Positions 1 through 8,132 of a stretch of DNA of 64,000 nt are shown here, one piece after another (within the stretch, counting starts at the first letter, position 1; each line of letters opens with the position of its first letter). The stretch is from positions 186,001 through 250,000 of the forward strand of contig NZ_JAGPNL010000005.1 in the NCBI RefSeq assembly GCF_018069565.1, read 5' to 3'. This stretch comes from Streptomyces tagetis. Its GTDB lineage: Bacteria > Actinomycetota > Actinomycetes > Streptomycetales > Streptomycetaceae. Under the pieces are notes generated by a model. It was not told where the DNA came from, made no database searches, and saw nothing but the letters and a program-made list of their open reading frames with translations. The position numbers and the translations under genes are program-made.

Positions 1-1326
1 CTCGCGGCGCGGGTGGGCGTCACCCGTGACACGGTCCGCGCCTGGGAGAGCGGGCGCACCACCCCGCGCGGCCGACGGGCGGAGGCGTACGTACGACTCC
101 TCCACACCCTCGCCGAGGAGAGGGAGCGGGAGAAGGCCCGGGAGAGGGAGAACGAGAGGGAGGGGGAGAGGGAGAGGGAGAGGGAGAAGGGGCCGGGGGC
201 GGAGCGGGCGGAGGCGGGCCCCGAGGCCGCGTCGGAGGAGGCCCCGGTGCCGGAGCCGGAGCCCGCGTCGGGGTGCGAGGGCGTACCGGTCTCCGTGCCG
301 GTGGTCCTGGCCGTCGGGGCCGTGACGGCGGGCGGGGGGCGGAACGGCCCGTCAGGCGGGGCGGACGGGCGGGCAGACGGTTCGGGGGGCGGGGCGCCGG
401 GGGCCGTCGTCGGGCGGGTCGGGGCGGACCCCGTACCGGGCCTCGTACCGGACCCCGTACCGGGCCTCGTACCGGATGCCGCACCGGACGCCCTGCCCCA
501 CCCCGTGCCGGACGGCGACGAGGCGCCCGCCATGACGCCTGCTCAGGCGTTCGACCTGCTGTACGGTTTCGCCGCCCCCGCCCTCGTCCGGCAGACCTAC
601 CTGCTCACCGGCCGCCGCGAACTGGCCCGGGAGTCGGTCGAGCGGGCCTTCCAACTCGCCTGGGAGCGCTGGCCCGAGGTCGCCCGCGACCGCGACCCGG
701 CCGGCTGGGTCCGGGCGGCGGCGTACGAGTACGCCCTCTCCCCCTGGAACCGGTGGCGCCGCCGTCACCGGAGCCCGGAGCCCCCTCCCCCGGACACCGC
801 CGACCGCGCCCTGCTGGACACGCTGCTGCGGCTGCCGCCCTCCTACCGCCGCACGCTCCTGCTCCACGACGGCGTCGGCGTCGGCCTGTCCGAGACGGCC
901 GCGGAGACGGAGGCCAGCACTCCGGCCACCGCCCACCGGCTGATGAACGCCCGTGAGGCCGTCGCCGACCGGCTCCCCGGCCTCGCGGAACCCGGCACGC
1001 TCCACCGTCGGCTGGCCGAACTGGCCTCCACCGCCCGGCTGCGGGCCGCCGAGCCCCCGGCCGTGCGCCGCGGCAGCGAACGCCGGGCCCGCTTCATGGC
1101 ACGGGCGGCCATCGCCTTCACCGCCGCCCTCATCGGCACCACCACCCTGGCGCTGCGCACCGCCCCCACGCACTACGAACCGCCCGTCTCCCCCGGCGAG
1201 ACGGTGCGCGGGGTGCCGCCGAAGGTGGCGCCGGGGCCCCTGTCCGACGACGAACTGGCGCTGCGCCAGAAACTGCGCGACGAGGCCCAGGCCGGTCCGG
1301 AACGGCTCGTCCCGCGCCCCGGCTGA
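1..1326 (+). CDS. XRE-type HTH / sigma-like region / single-TM protein, 5' end outside window
   Basis: The frame is open from base 1, so the gene starts upstream of the window. The first ~35 visible residues form the end of an XRE-type helix-turn-helix (motif RVGVTRDTVRAWESG). An Arg/Glu-rich stretch and a Pro/Val repeat (VPGLVPDPVPGLVPD) follow to about residue 175. The next ~150 residues resemble regions 2 and 4 of ECF sigma factors (FDLLYGFAAPALVRQTYLLTG; LRLPPSYRRTLLLHDGVGVGLSETA). A single hydrophobic segment near residue 375 (MARAAIAFTAALIGTTTLAL) would tether it to the membrane, leaving ~50 residues outside. This looks like a membrane-bound transcriptional regulator. I infer DNA binding from the HTH and have no evidence for target genes. 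It faces sucD across a strong terminator. Confidence 0.75.
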   Translation, partial: LAARVGVTRDTVRAWESGRTTPRGRRAEAYVRLLHTLAEEREREKARERENEREGEREREREKGPGAERAEAGPEAASEEAPVPEPEPASGCEGVPVSVPVVLAVGAVTAGGGRNGPSGGADGRADGSGGGAPGAVVGRVGADPVPGLVPDPVPGLVPDAAPDALPHPVPDGDEAPAMTPAQAFDLLYGFAAPALVRQTYLLTGRRELARESVERAFQLAWERWPEVARDRDPAGWVRAAAYEYALSPWNRWRRRHRSPEPPPPDTADRALLDTLLRLPPSYRRTLLLHDGVGVGLSETAAETEASTPATAHRLMNAREAVADRLPGLAEPGTLHRRLAELASTARLRAAEPPAVRRGSERRARFMARAAIAFTAALIGTTTLALRTAPTHYEPPVSPGETVRGVPPKVAPGPLSDDELALRQKLRDEAQAGPERLVPRPG

Positions 1327-1391
1327 CGGACCGGGGACGCGCCGGGGTGGCGTGAGGCAGCCGGGTGGCTTCCCTGCCGGGGCCCGGCATG

Positions 1392-1430
1392 CCGGTGGGC
1401 CCGCCCCCACAAGGGAAGCGGGCCCACCGG
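1392..1430. terminator. Bidirectional terminator hairpin between the sigma-like gene and sucD
   Basis: Perfect 13-bp inverted repeat, CCGGTGGGCCCGC at 1392-1404 and GCGGGCCCACCGG at 1418-1430, with a 13-nt loop. It lies between two convergent genes, so it can serve both strands. No U-tract is present, which is usual in Streptomyces. Confidence 0.75.
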
Positions 1431-1444
1431 GCGTGCTGCGTGCG

Positions 1445-1489
1445 GACTCGGCCGACTCAGCCGACTCAGCCGACTCGGCCGACTCAGCC
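1445..1489. repeat. 9-bp tandem repeat (5 units) over the sucD stop codon
   Basis: Five consecutive copies of GACTC(A/G)GCC. The last copy overlaps the sucD stop codon, so on the minus strand several extra TGA triplets follow the gene. Confidence 0.8.
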
Positions 1490-2368
1490 GCCGAGAACCT
1501 CGCGGGCGAGCTTCGCGGTCTCGGTCGGGGTCTTGCCGACCTTGACTCCGGCGGCCTCCAGGGCCTCCTTCTTCGCCTGGGCGGTGCCGGACGAACCGGA
1601 GACGATCGCGCCGGCGTGGCCCATCGTCTTGCCCTCGGGCGCGGTGAAGCCCGCGACGTAGCCGACGACCGGCTTGGTCACGTTGGCCTTGATGAAGTCG
1701 GCCGCGCGCTCCTCGGCGTCGCCGCCGATCTCACCGATCATCACGATCAGGTCGGTGTCCGGGTCGGCCTCGAACGCGGCGAGCGCGTCGATGTGCGTGG
1801 TGCCGATGATCGGGTCACCACCGATGCCGACCGCCGTCGAGAAGCCGATGTCACGCAGCTCGTACATCATCTGGTACGTCAGCGTGCCCGACTTCGAGAC
1901 CAGGCCGATACGGCCCGGCTTGGTGATGTCACCCGGGATGATGCCCACGTTCGACTGACCCGGGGTGATGATGCCGGGGCAGTTCGGACCGATGATGCGG
2001 GTCTTGTTGCCCTTCTTGCCCGCGTACGCCCAGAACGCCGCCGAGTCGTGCACCGCGATGCCCTCGGTGATCACGACCGCGAGGGGAATCTCCGCGTCGA
2101 TCGCCTCGACGACCGCGTCCTTCGTGAACTTCTCCGGCACGAAGATGACCGAGACGTCGGCGCCCGTCTTCTCGATGGCCTCCTTCACCGTGCCGAAGAC
2201 CGGTACCTCGGTGCCCTCGAAGTCGACGGTCTGACCCGCCTTGCGGGGGTTCACGCCGCCCACGACGCTGGTGCCGTCCCCGAGCATGAGCTTGGTGTGC
2301 TTCATGCCGGTGGCGCCCGTCATGCCCTGGACGATGACCTTGCTGTCCTTGTTGAGCCAGATAGCCAT
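1484..2368 (-). CDS. sucD: Succinyl-CoA synthetase alpha subunit
   Basis: 294-residue alpha subunit of succinyl-CoA ligase, which interconverts succinyl-CoA and succinate with nucleotide phosphorylation in the TCA cycle. The N-terminus MAIWLNKDSKVIVQGMTG is the conserved CoA-binding Rossmann start. The active-site phosphohistidine sits in KTMGHAGAI, and GTTHIDAL is also conserved. The open frame extends 30 codons further upstream, but family length and the conserved N-terminus place the start at 2368, after a purine-rich AGGACGAGGA leader. It follows sucC by 28 bp and is surely co-transcribed and complexed with it. Confidence 0.97.
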   Translation of the reverse strand: MAIWLNKDSKVIVQGMTGATGMKHTKLMLGDGTSVVGGVNPRKAGQTVDFEGTEVPVFGTVKEAIEKTGADVSVIFVPEKFTKDAVVEAIDAEIPLAVVITEGIAVHDSAAFWAYAGKKGNKTRIIGPNCPGIITPGQSNVGIIPGDITKPGRIGLVSKSGTLTYQMMYELRDIGFSTAVGIGGDPIIGTTHIDALAAFEADPDTDLIVMIGEIGGDAEERAADFIKANVTKPVVGYVAGFTAPEGKTMGHAGAIVSGSSGTAQAKKEALEAAGVKVGKTPTETAKLAREVLGG

Positions 2369-2396
2369 GGTGTGTTGGTGTCCTCGTCCTGAGTTG

Positions 2397-3578
2397 TTAC
2401 TTGGCGGCGTGGGCCAGCTCGGCGGCCTTGTCCGCCGCGCCGTCCATCGTGTCGACACGCTGGACCAGCGGGTGGTCGGCGTCGGTGAGGATCTTCCGGC
2501 CCAGCTCGGCGTTGTTGCCGTCCAGTCGGACCACCAACGGCTTCTCGACCTTCTCGCCCCGGTCCTCCAGCAGCTTCAGCGCCTGCACGATGCCGTTGGC
2601 GACCTCGTCGCAGGCGGTGATGCCACCGAAGACGTTCACGAACACCGAGCGCACGTCCGGGTCACCCAGGATGATCTCCAGACCGTCCGCCATCACCTGC
2701 GCGGAAGCACCGCCACCGATGTCCAGGAAGTTCGCCGGCTTCACGTCGCCGTGCTTCTCACCGGCGTAGGCGACGACGTCCAGGGTCGACATGACCAGGC
2801 CCGCGCCGTTGCCGATGATGCCGACCTCACCGTCGAGCTTGACGTAGTTGAGGTTCTTCTCCTTGGCAGCGGCCTCCAGCGGGTCGGCCGCCTCCTTGTC
2901 GTGCAGCGCCTCGAAGTCCGGGTGACGGAACTCCGCGTTGTCGTCCAGCGACACCTTCCCGTCCAGGGCGATGACGTCCCCGGAGGCGACCTTGGCCAGC
3001 GGGTTGACCTCGACGAGGAGGGCGTCCTCCTTGATGAAGGTGTCCCAGAGCCTGACCAGGACGTCGGCGACCTTCTCCGCGACCTCGGCCGGGAACTTCG
3101 CGGCCTCGACGATCTCGCGGGCCTTCTCCGGCGTCACGCCGTCGATGGCGTCGATCGGGGTCTTGGCGACGGCCTCCGGGCGGGTGGCGGCCACCTCCTC
3201 GATGTCCATGCCGCCCTCGACGGAGGCGATGGAGAGGAAGGTCCGGTTGGCACGGTCGAGGAGGAAGGAGACGTAGTACTCCTCGACGATCTCCGGAGCG
3301 GTCTCGGCGATCATCACCTTGTGGACCGTGTGGCCCTTGATGTCCATGCCGAGAATGTCCGTCGCCCGCGCGACGGCCTCGTCCGGAGTGGCGGCCAGCT
3401 TGACGCCACCGGCCTTGCCGCGGCCACCGACCTTCACCTGAGCCTTGACGACGGACTTGCCGCCCAGACGCTCGGTGATCTCGCGCGCCGCCTCAGGCGT
3501 GTCGATGACTTCACCGGCCAGCACCGGTACATCGTGCTTGGCGAAGAGGTCCCTCGCCTGGTACTCGAACAGGTCCAC
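2397..3578 (-). CDS. sucC: Succinyl-CoA synthetase beta subunit
   Basis: 393-residue beta subunit with an N-terminal ATP-grasp fold (MDLFEYQARDLFAKHDVPV at the start; KAQVKVGGRGKAGGVK nucleotide-binding region) and a C-terminal ligase domain (NVFGGITACDEVANGI). It binds nucleotide and succinate and pairs with SucD to form the TCA-cycle enzyme. The start is GTG at 3578 preceded by GGGACGGAAG, and the length equals the family norm. It is the first gene of the sucCD operon, so the promoter must lie in the 379-bp gap upstream. Confidence 0.97.
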   Translation of the reverse strand: MDLFEYQARDLFAKHDVPVLAGEVIDTPEAAREITERLGGKSVVKAQVKVGGRGKAGGVKLAATPDEAVARATDILGMDIKGHTVHKVMIAETAPEIVEEYYVSFLLDRANRTFLSIASVEGGMDIEEVAATRPEAVAKTPIDAIDGVTPEKAREIVEAAKFPAEVAEKVADVLVRLWDTFIKEDALLVEVNPLAKVASGDVIALDGKVSLDDNAEFRHPDFEALHDKEAADPLEAAAKEKNLNYVKLDGEVGIIGNGAGLVMSTLDVVAYAGEKHGDVKPANFLDIGGGASAQVMADGLEIILGDPDVRSVFVNVFGGITACDEVANGIVQALKLLEDRGEKVEKPLVVRLDGNNAELGRKILTDADHPLVQRVDTMDGAADKAAELAHAAK

Positions 3579-3957
3579 GCGCTTCCGTCCCTATCAGTGA
3601 TCTCGCGGTTCGTTGGATGCGTGGGCGTGCCGCGACGGGCAACCGTGACGTCCGCAATGTGTCACTAGGGGAGCGCACACGGTGGCCGAGCGCGCGGCAT
3701 GTCCATCTCGCAGGCTATCGCCGGTTGCGTGGGGTCTCTAAATCGCGGGTCACACCTGAGCGGTGATACCTGTCACATGATGCCGCGCGCCTTGGCACGC
3801 CGTGCCGGGGAGGGGGGTCGGGGTGGGGTCGGGGCGGGGGCGGGGCGGGGGCGGGGCGGGGGCGGGGTGGAGGGTGCCGGGGAGGGTGCGCAGGTGGGGC
3901 GGGATGTGGGGCTTCCCTCCGGGGTTACTCTCGGGTAGGCCGGGCGCGGCCGGGGCG
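3579..3957. other. 379-bp intergenic region upstream of sucC with a G-quadruplex-prone tract
   Basis: No credible gene is present. The sucC-proximal half should hold the sucCD promoter. Read on the minus strand, a weak TTAGAG-N18-TAGCCT pair and several TGTGAC-like motifs are visible but none is decisive. The distal half (about 3807-3872) is an almost pure G tract with an occasional C or T, roughly GGGGCGGGGGC repeated. Confidence 0.6.
3807..3872 (+). repeat. G-rich simple repeat (putative G-quadruplex)
   Basis: More than ten runs of four or five G separated by single C or T bases, in units close to GGGGCGGGGGC. Tracts of this kind can fold as intramolecular G-quadruplexes on the plus strand. 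It lies just past the stop of the VWA gene and upstream of the sucC promoter region. Confidence 0.75.
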
Positions 3958-5292
3958 TCACCCGGCGCGGGTGTCGGGTATCGGCAGCGGGCGCTTCTCC
4001 AGGGCCGCCGCCATCACCTCCGGGAACCGGTCCGGCGTGCACGCGAAGGCCGGTACGCCGAGTGCGGAGAGCGCCGCCGCGTGCTCCCGGTCGTAGGCGG
4101 GCGTCCCCTCGTCCGAGAGGGCCAGCAGGGCCACGAAACCGACCCCCGACGCCTTCATCGCCGCCACCCGGCGCAGCATCTCGTCCCGTATCCCTCCCTC
4201 GTACAGGTCGCTGACCAGGACGACGACCGTCTCGGCGGGCCGCGTGATCCGCGACTGGCAGTAGGCGAGCGCCCGGTTGATGTCGGTGCCGCCGCCCAGC
4301 CGCGTGCCGAAGAGCACGTCGACCGGGTCGTCCAGGTGCTCGGTGAGGTCCACGACCTCCGTGTCGAAGACGACGAGCCGGGTGTCGAGCGCCCGCAGCG
4401 AGGCCAGCACCGCCCCGAACACCGACGCGTACACCACGGACGCCGCCATCGACCCGGACTGGTCGACGCAGAGCACGACCTCCTTGCGCACCGACCTGGC
4501 CGCCCTCGCGTACCCGACCAGGCGCTCGGGGACGACGGTGCGGTGCTCGGGGAGGTAGTGCCGGAGGTTGGCGGCGATGGTCCGGTTCCAGTCGATGGCG
4601 TGGTGGCGGGGCCGGCCGGTGCGGGCGCCGCGGTCGAGCGCGCCGGTGAGGTCGGCGCGGGTACCCGGGGCGAGGCGCCGCTCCAGCTCCTCGACCACCT
4701 TGCGGACCACCGCCCGCGCGGTGCGCCGGGTCGTCTCGGGCATCGCCTTGTGCAGCGAGAGGAGGGTGCCGACGAGGTGCACGTCGGCCTCGACGGCCTC
4801 CAGCATCTCCGGCTCCAGCAGCAGCGCGGCGAGGTCGAGCCGGTCGATGGCGTCCCGCTGCATCACCTGGACGACGGAGGCGGGGAAATACGTGCGGATG
4901 TCGCCGAGCCACCGCGCCACCGACGGCGCCGACGCCCCGAGCCCCGCCCCGCGCTGCCGGCCCGCCCGGGTGCCGTCCCCGTCCTTCGCGTCCCGCCCGT
5001 ACAGCGCGGTGAGCGCCCCGTCCATCCCGGCGTCCCGCCCCCGGAGCACCTGCCCGGTGCCGTCGCCGTCCCCGCCCCCGCCCCCGAGCACCAGCCGCCA
5101 ACGCCGCATCCGCTCGGGGTCGGGAGCGGGGGCTTCGGTGGGGGCGGGGGTGGCGTGCGGGGCGGGAGCTTCGGCGAGGGTGGAGGCGGGGGTGGGGGTG
5201 GCGTGCGGGGTGGGGGTGGGGTGGGCGTCCAGCTCTGTCGTGCCGGCCGCCGTCGTCCCTTCGGTCATGTGGTCCCCCGTCCGTTCGGTCAT
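3958..5292 (-). CDS. VWA (CoxE-like) domain protein, MoxR partner
   Basis: 444 residues. The first ~55 are Pro/Ala/His-rich. A helical region follows, then a C-terminal von Willebrand A domain with an intact metal-ion site: DQSGS (D-x-S-x-S), Thr in LGGGTDIN and Asp in VLVSDLYEGG. MoxR ATPases usually act with VWA partners as chaperone-like machines that insert metals or remodel proteins. Here the client is unknown. The start at 5292 is chosen because its ATG overlaps the stop of the upstream DUF5682 gene as ATGA, indicating translational coupling. The open frame continues far upstream but only as a shadow. The last gene of moxR-DUF5682-VWA. Confidence 0.88.
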   Translation of the reverse strand: MTERTGDHMTEGTTAAGTTELDAHPTPTPHATPTPASTLAEAPAPHATPAPTEAPAPDPERMRRWRLVLGGGGGDGDGTGQVLRGRDAGMDGALTALYGRDAKDGDGTRAGRQRGAGLGASAPSVARWLGDIRTYFPASVVQVMQRDAIDRLDLAALLLEPEMLEAVEADVHLVGTLLSLHKAMPETTRRTARAVVRKVVEELERRLAPGTRADLTGALDRGARTGRPRHHAIDWNRTIAANLRHYLPEHRTVVPERLVGYARAARSVRKEVVLCVDQSGSMAASVVYASVFGAVLASLRALDTRLVVFDTEVVDLTEHLDDPVDVLFGTRLGGGTDINRALAYCQSRITRPAETVVVLVSDLYEGGIRDEMLRRVAAMKASGVGFVALLALSDEGTPAYDREHAAALSALGVPAFACTPDRFPEVMAAALEKRPLPIPDTRAG

Positions 5293-7994
5293 GTGGTCGC
5301 CTCCAGGCGTACGTCGCCGTCGGCCGGGTGGGCCGGGGCGGGCGCGGCGCCGCCGTCGGTGCCCGCCGTGTCCAGGCCCAGGAGCAGGCGGACCACGGGA
5401 AGGACGGCGTCCGCGCGGTGCGGGTCGGGGTCGGGTGCGAAGCCGGGTGCGGGGGCGCCGGGCGCGCTGCCGGTGCCGCGCCGGGGGCCGCGGCCGGCCA
5501 GTTCGCCCAGGGTGCGGCGCACGCCCGGCTCGTACGCCGAGAAGGTGCGCCGCAGCAACGGCAGCACGTCCGTGAACGCCTGCGCCGGTACGCCGGTCAG
5601 CCAGTCGTCGACCAGTGCGAGCAGCCGCTCGTCGTGGACGAGGAGCAGCCCGCCGTCCGCGCCCCCGCCGACGAAGCCCTCGACCCAGGCCGCCGCGTCC
5701 GCCGGGGGCGTCCCGGGGGAGAGCGCGAGGCCCATGAGCCGCGCGGCCTCGTCCGGTGCCAGCTCCCCTCCGTCCAGCAACAACCGCACCACCCGCCCCC
5801 GTATCCCCCCGCCCACCACCTCCCGCCCGGCCAGCCCCCGCAGCACCATCGACCACCGGGCCCGCAGGGTGAGGTGACCGTCGCCGGGGGCGGGCGCACC
5901 ACCTGGCCCAGGGAGCCCACTCGTCACTGGGGTACCACCTGGCGCGAGGACGCCACCCGGCGCGGGGGTCCCGCCCGGCGCGGGGGTCCCGCCCGGCGCG
6001 AGGGTCCCGCCCTGCGTGCCCGCGCCACCCGGCGCCGGGGTCCTGTCGTCGGGGGGTGGGTCCGTGAGGAGGGAGATCGCCGCGTGGACCGCGTCGATGT
6101 GGTCGCGCATGCGGTCGGCCGCTTCGGCGTTCAGGCCCGCGCAGGCCGGGGGGAGGCCGACGAAGACCCGCTCGGCGAGCCCCGCCGCCACCTCGGTGAG
6201 CCCGGCGGTGCCGGTGCCGCGCACGTCGCCGTAGCGCAGGGAACGGACCAGCGCGGGCAGGGCCTGCGCGAGGTGGCCGACGTCCGTGTCGAGCGCCGCG
6301 CGGTCGGCGAGCACCCGCATCACCCCCGGCAGCGCGTCGTCCAGACCCGCGAGCAGGCACACCTCGGCGAGCGCGGTGACCTCCGCGAGGGCGGGCGCGG
6401 CGACGGCGTCCGCCTCGGCCTTGGCCGTCGCGGCGGCCCGCACGGTGGTGCCCCAGACCCCCGCCTCGGCGACCCGCACCGACAGCTCGGGCTCCCACCG
6501 CAGCCGCCAGCCCTCCCGGAAGGTGCCCGTGGCCCCCCGGGCCTCGGCCGGCTCACCCCAGCCGACCCCGAGCAGCCGCAGCCGGTGCAGCAGCCGGCTC
6601 CGCCCGGCGTCGGTCTCCTTGCGCAGGTCGAGGTCCAGCTCCCGGTCCCGCGCCTCCGGGGCCAGCCGCAACCGGCGCTGGAGCCGGGCCAGGTCCCGCT
6701 GCAACGGCACCGCCGGCGCCCCCTCCGGCACCCGCCCCAGCACGTCGCCGACCACGAGCCGGTCCCGTATGAGGGCCAGCGGTATGTCGGAGCCCTCGCA
6801 CATCACCGCCCGTACGGCGTCCGTCGTCTCGCCCAGTCCGGGCAGCGGCCTGCCGCGCAGCGCGGCGAGGGCCCCGGCGAGCCGCACGGCCTCGATGACG
6901 TGCCCCGGCGAGACCGGCCGGTCCTCCTCGCGCAACAGTCCGGCCACCCGGGTCAGCCAGCGCTCCACGGGCCGGTCGGGCGCGGTGAACAGGTGCCCGT
7001 ACCAGCCCGGCGAGTCGATGCCCGCCCCGTAACCACTGGCCCGGGAGAGCCGGCGGTGGGTCCACGGCACCCAGGTCACCTCGACCTTGGTCCGGGGCAG
7101 CCCCTTCAGCAGGGCCCGGTCGGCGGCGACGGTGACCTTGCGGCGCAGCGCGGGGACGTGCCAGGCGCCGCACACCACGGCGACGTCCTCGCCGAACTCG
7201 CGCCGCGCGGCCCGTATCCGGAGCCGCATGTACGCCTCCCGCACCAGGTCCCCGTCCCCCGGCTCCGGCCCCCCGGCCTCACCGCCGCTCCCCTCTGCCT
7301 CCGCCGCCTCCGCTGTCCCCTCTTCCTCCGCTGCCTCCGCTGTCCTCTCTATCTCCGTCCCTTCTGTCTCCGTCCCCTCTATCTCCTCTCCGCCCTCTCC
7401 GCTCTCTCCGCCCTCCTCGACCTCCTCGCCCTCCTCGCTCGCTGGTTCCTCTCTCCCCCGTCTCCGCTCTCTCCCCGTCGTCCCCTCCCTCTCGCGCAGG
7501 GCCGTCATCGCCTCCTCCAGCGCCGTGAAGGGCGCCAGGGCGTCCCCTTCCTCCACGGCGCCCCGGTGTTCGACGGCGTCCTCCCACCAGCGCTCGGGGT
7601 CGTCGTACCCGGCGGCCTCCGCGAGCACGGTGAGCGGATCGGTCCGGGTGGGCGGGGAGTCCGGGCCGGTCCGGGCCAGGGTGTGCGCGGCCGGGAGGTC
7701 GATGAACCGGGCCGGCACCCCGTGTTCCAGCGCCCAGCGCAGCGCGACCCACTCCGGGGAGAACGCGGCCAGCGGCCAGAACGCCGAGCGCCCCGGCGCG
7801 TCCACGGCGTGGGCGAGGAGGGCGACGGGCGGACGCGTCTGCGGATCGGCGGCGAGCGGGGTGACCGCGTCGGCCTCGGGCGGCCCCTCGATCAGCACCG
7901 CGTCCGGCCGGGCGGCCTCCAGCGCCGCCCGTACCGCCCGTGCCGACCCCGGCCCGTGATGCCGTACCCCCAGGAGCACGAGCCCCTCCCCCAT
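5289..7994 (-). CDS. DUF5682 family protein
   Basis: 901 residues starting MGEGLVLLGVRHHGPG. The N-terminal part has GVRHHGPGSA, LIEGPPEAD and a later VVCGAWHVPAL. This spaced H-E-H arrangement is reminiscent of TraB/TIKI-like or erythromycin-esterase-like hydrolase folds, which is my inference only. Residues ~175-250 form a Glu/Gly/Arg-rich insert encoded by a polypurine tract. The C-terminal half is helical and Ala/Leu-rich, interrupted by a PGGTPAPGG repeat (about 5925-6050). The biochemical role is unknown. It sits between MoxR (138 bp upstream) and VWA (ATGA overlap), an arrangement I recall as recurrent in actinobacteria. The start at 7994 is set by the conserved N-terminus; the frame is open ~33 codons further. 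Confidence 0.82.
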   Translation of the reverse strand: MGEGLVLLGVRHHGPGSARAVRAALEAARPDAVLIEGPPEADAVTPLAADPQTRPPVALLAHAVDAPGRSAFWPLAAFSPEWVALRWALEHGVPARFIDLPAAHTLARTGPDSPPTRTDPLTVLAEAAGYDDPERWWEDAVEHRGAVEEGDALAPFTALEEAMTALREREGTTGRERRRGREEPASEEGEEVEEGGESGEGGEEIEGTETEGTEIERTAEAAEEEGTAEAAEAEGSGGEAGGPEPGDGDLVREAYMRLRIRAARREFGEDVAVVCGAWHVPALRRKVTVAADRALLKGLPRTKVEVTWVPWTHRRLSRASGYGAGIDSPGWYGHLFTAPDRPVERWLTRVAGLLREEDRPVSPGHVIEAVRLAGALAALRGRPLPGLGETTDAVRAVMCEGSDIPLALIRDRLVVGDVLGRVPEGAPAVPLQRDLARLQRRLRLAPEARDRELDLDLRKETDAGRSRLLHRLRLLGVGWGEPAEARGATGTFREGWRLRWEPELSVRVAEAGVWGTTVRAAATAKAEADAVAAPALAEVTALAEVCLLAGLDDALPGVMRVLADRAALDTDVGHLAQALPALVRSLRYGDVRGTGTAGLTEVAAGLAERVFVGLPPACAGLNAEAADRMRDHIDAVHAAISLLTDPPPDDRTPAPGGAGTQGGTLAPGGTPAPGGTPAPGGVLAPGGTPVTSGLPGPGGAPAPGDGHLTLRARWSMVLRGLAGREVVGGGIRGRVVRLLLDGGELAPDEAARLMGLALSPGTPPADAAAWVEGFVGGGADGGLLLVHDERLLALVDDWLTGVPAQAFTDVLPLLRRTFSAYEPGVRRTLGELAGRGPRRGTGSAPGAPAPGFAPDPDPHRADAVLPVVRLLLGLDTAGTDGGAAPAPAHPADGDVRLEATT
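5920..6050 (-). repeat. Pro/Gly repeat-coding tandem array inside the DUF5682 gene
   Basis: Tandem near-copies of an 18-bp unit (GCGCGGGGGTCCCGCCCG read on the plus strand), encoding repeated (A/T)PGGTPAPGG residues in a linker. It is probably length-variable between strains. Confidence 0.6.
7280..7500 (-). repeat. Long polypurine/polypyrimidine tract within the DUF5682 gene
   Basis: About 220 bp consisting mostly of C and T on the plus strand (CTCC, TCTC and CCTC blocks), which encodes the acidic Glu/Gly insert. Strong purine-pyrimidine asymmetry of this length is unusual here and could adopt triplex DNA. Confidence 0.65.
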
Positions 7995-8132
7995 TCCGTC
8001 ACCCCCTCCGCGCCGCGCCACGGCCCCGGACTCCCTCCCGGCGCCGGGTCCATGACGAGTCGTCGTCCCCCGCCGTACCGCCGCCGCTCCCACCGCTCCC
8101 TGCGTACTCCGCCATCCGTGCCCCCGTCCCCG

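Noticed and set aside
2369..2458. A 30-codon N-terminal extension of SucD.
   Set aside because: It would overlap the sucC 3' end and precedes the invariant family start MAIWL; no homologous residues are expected there.
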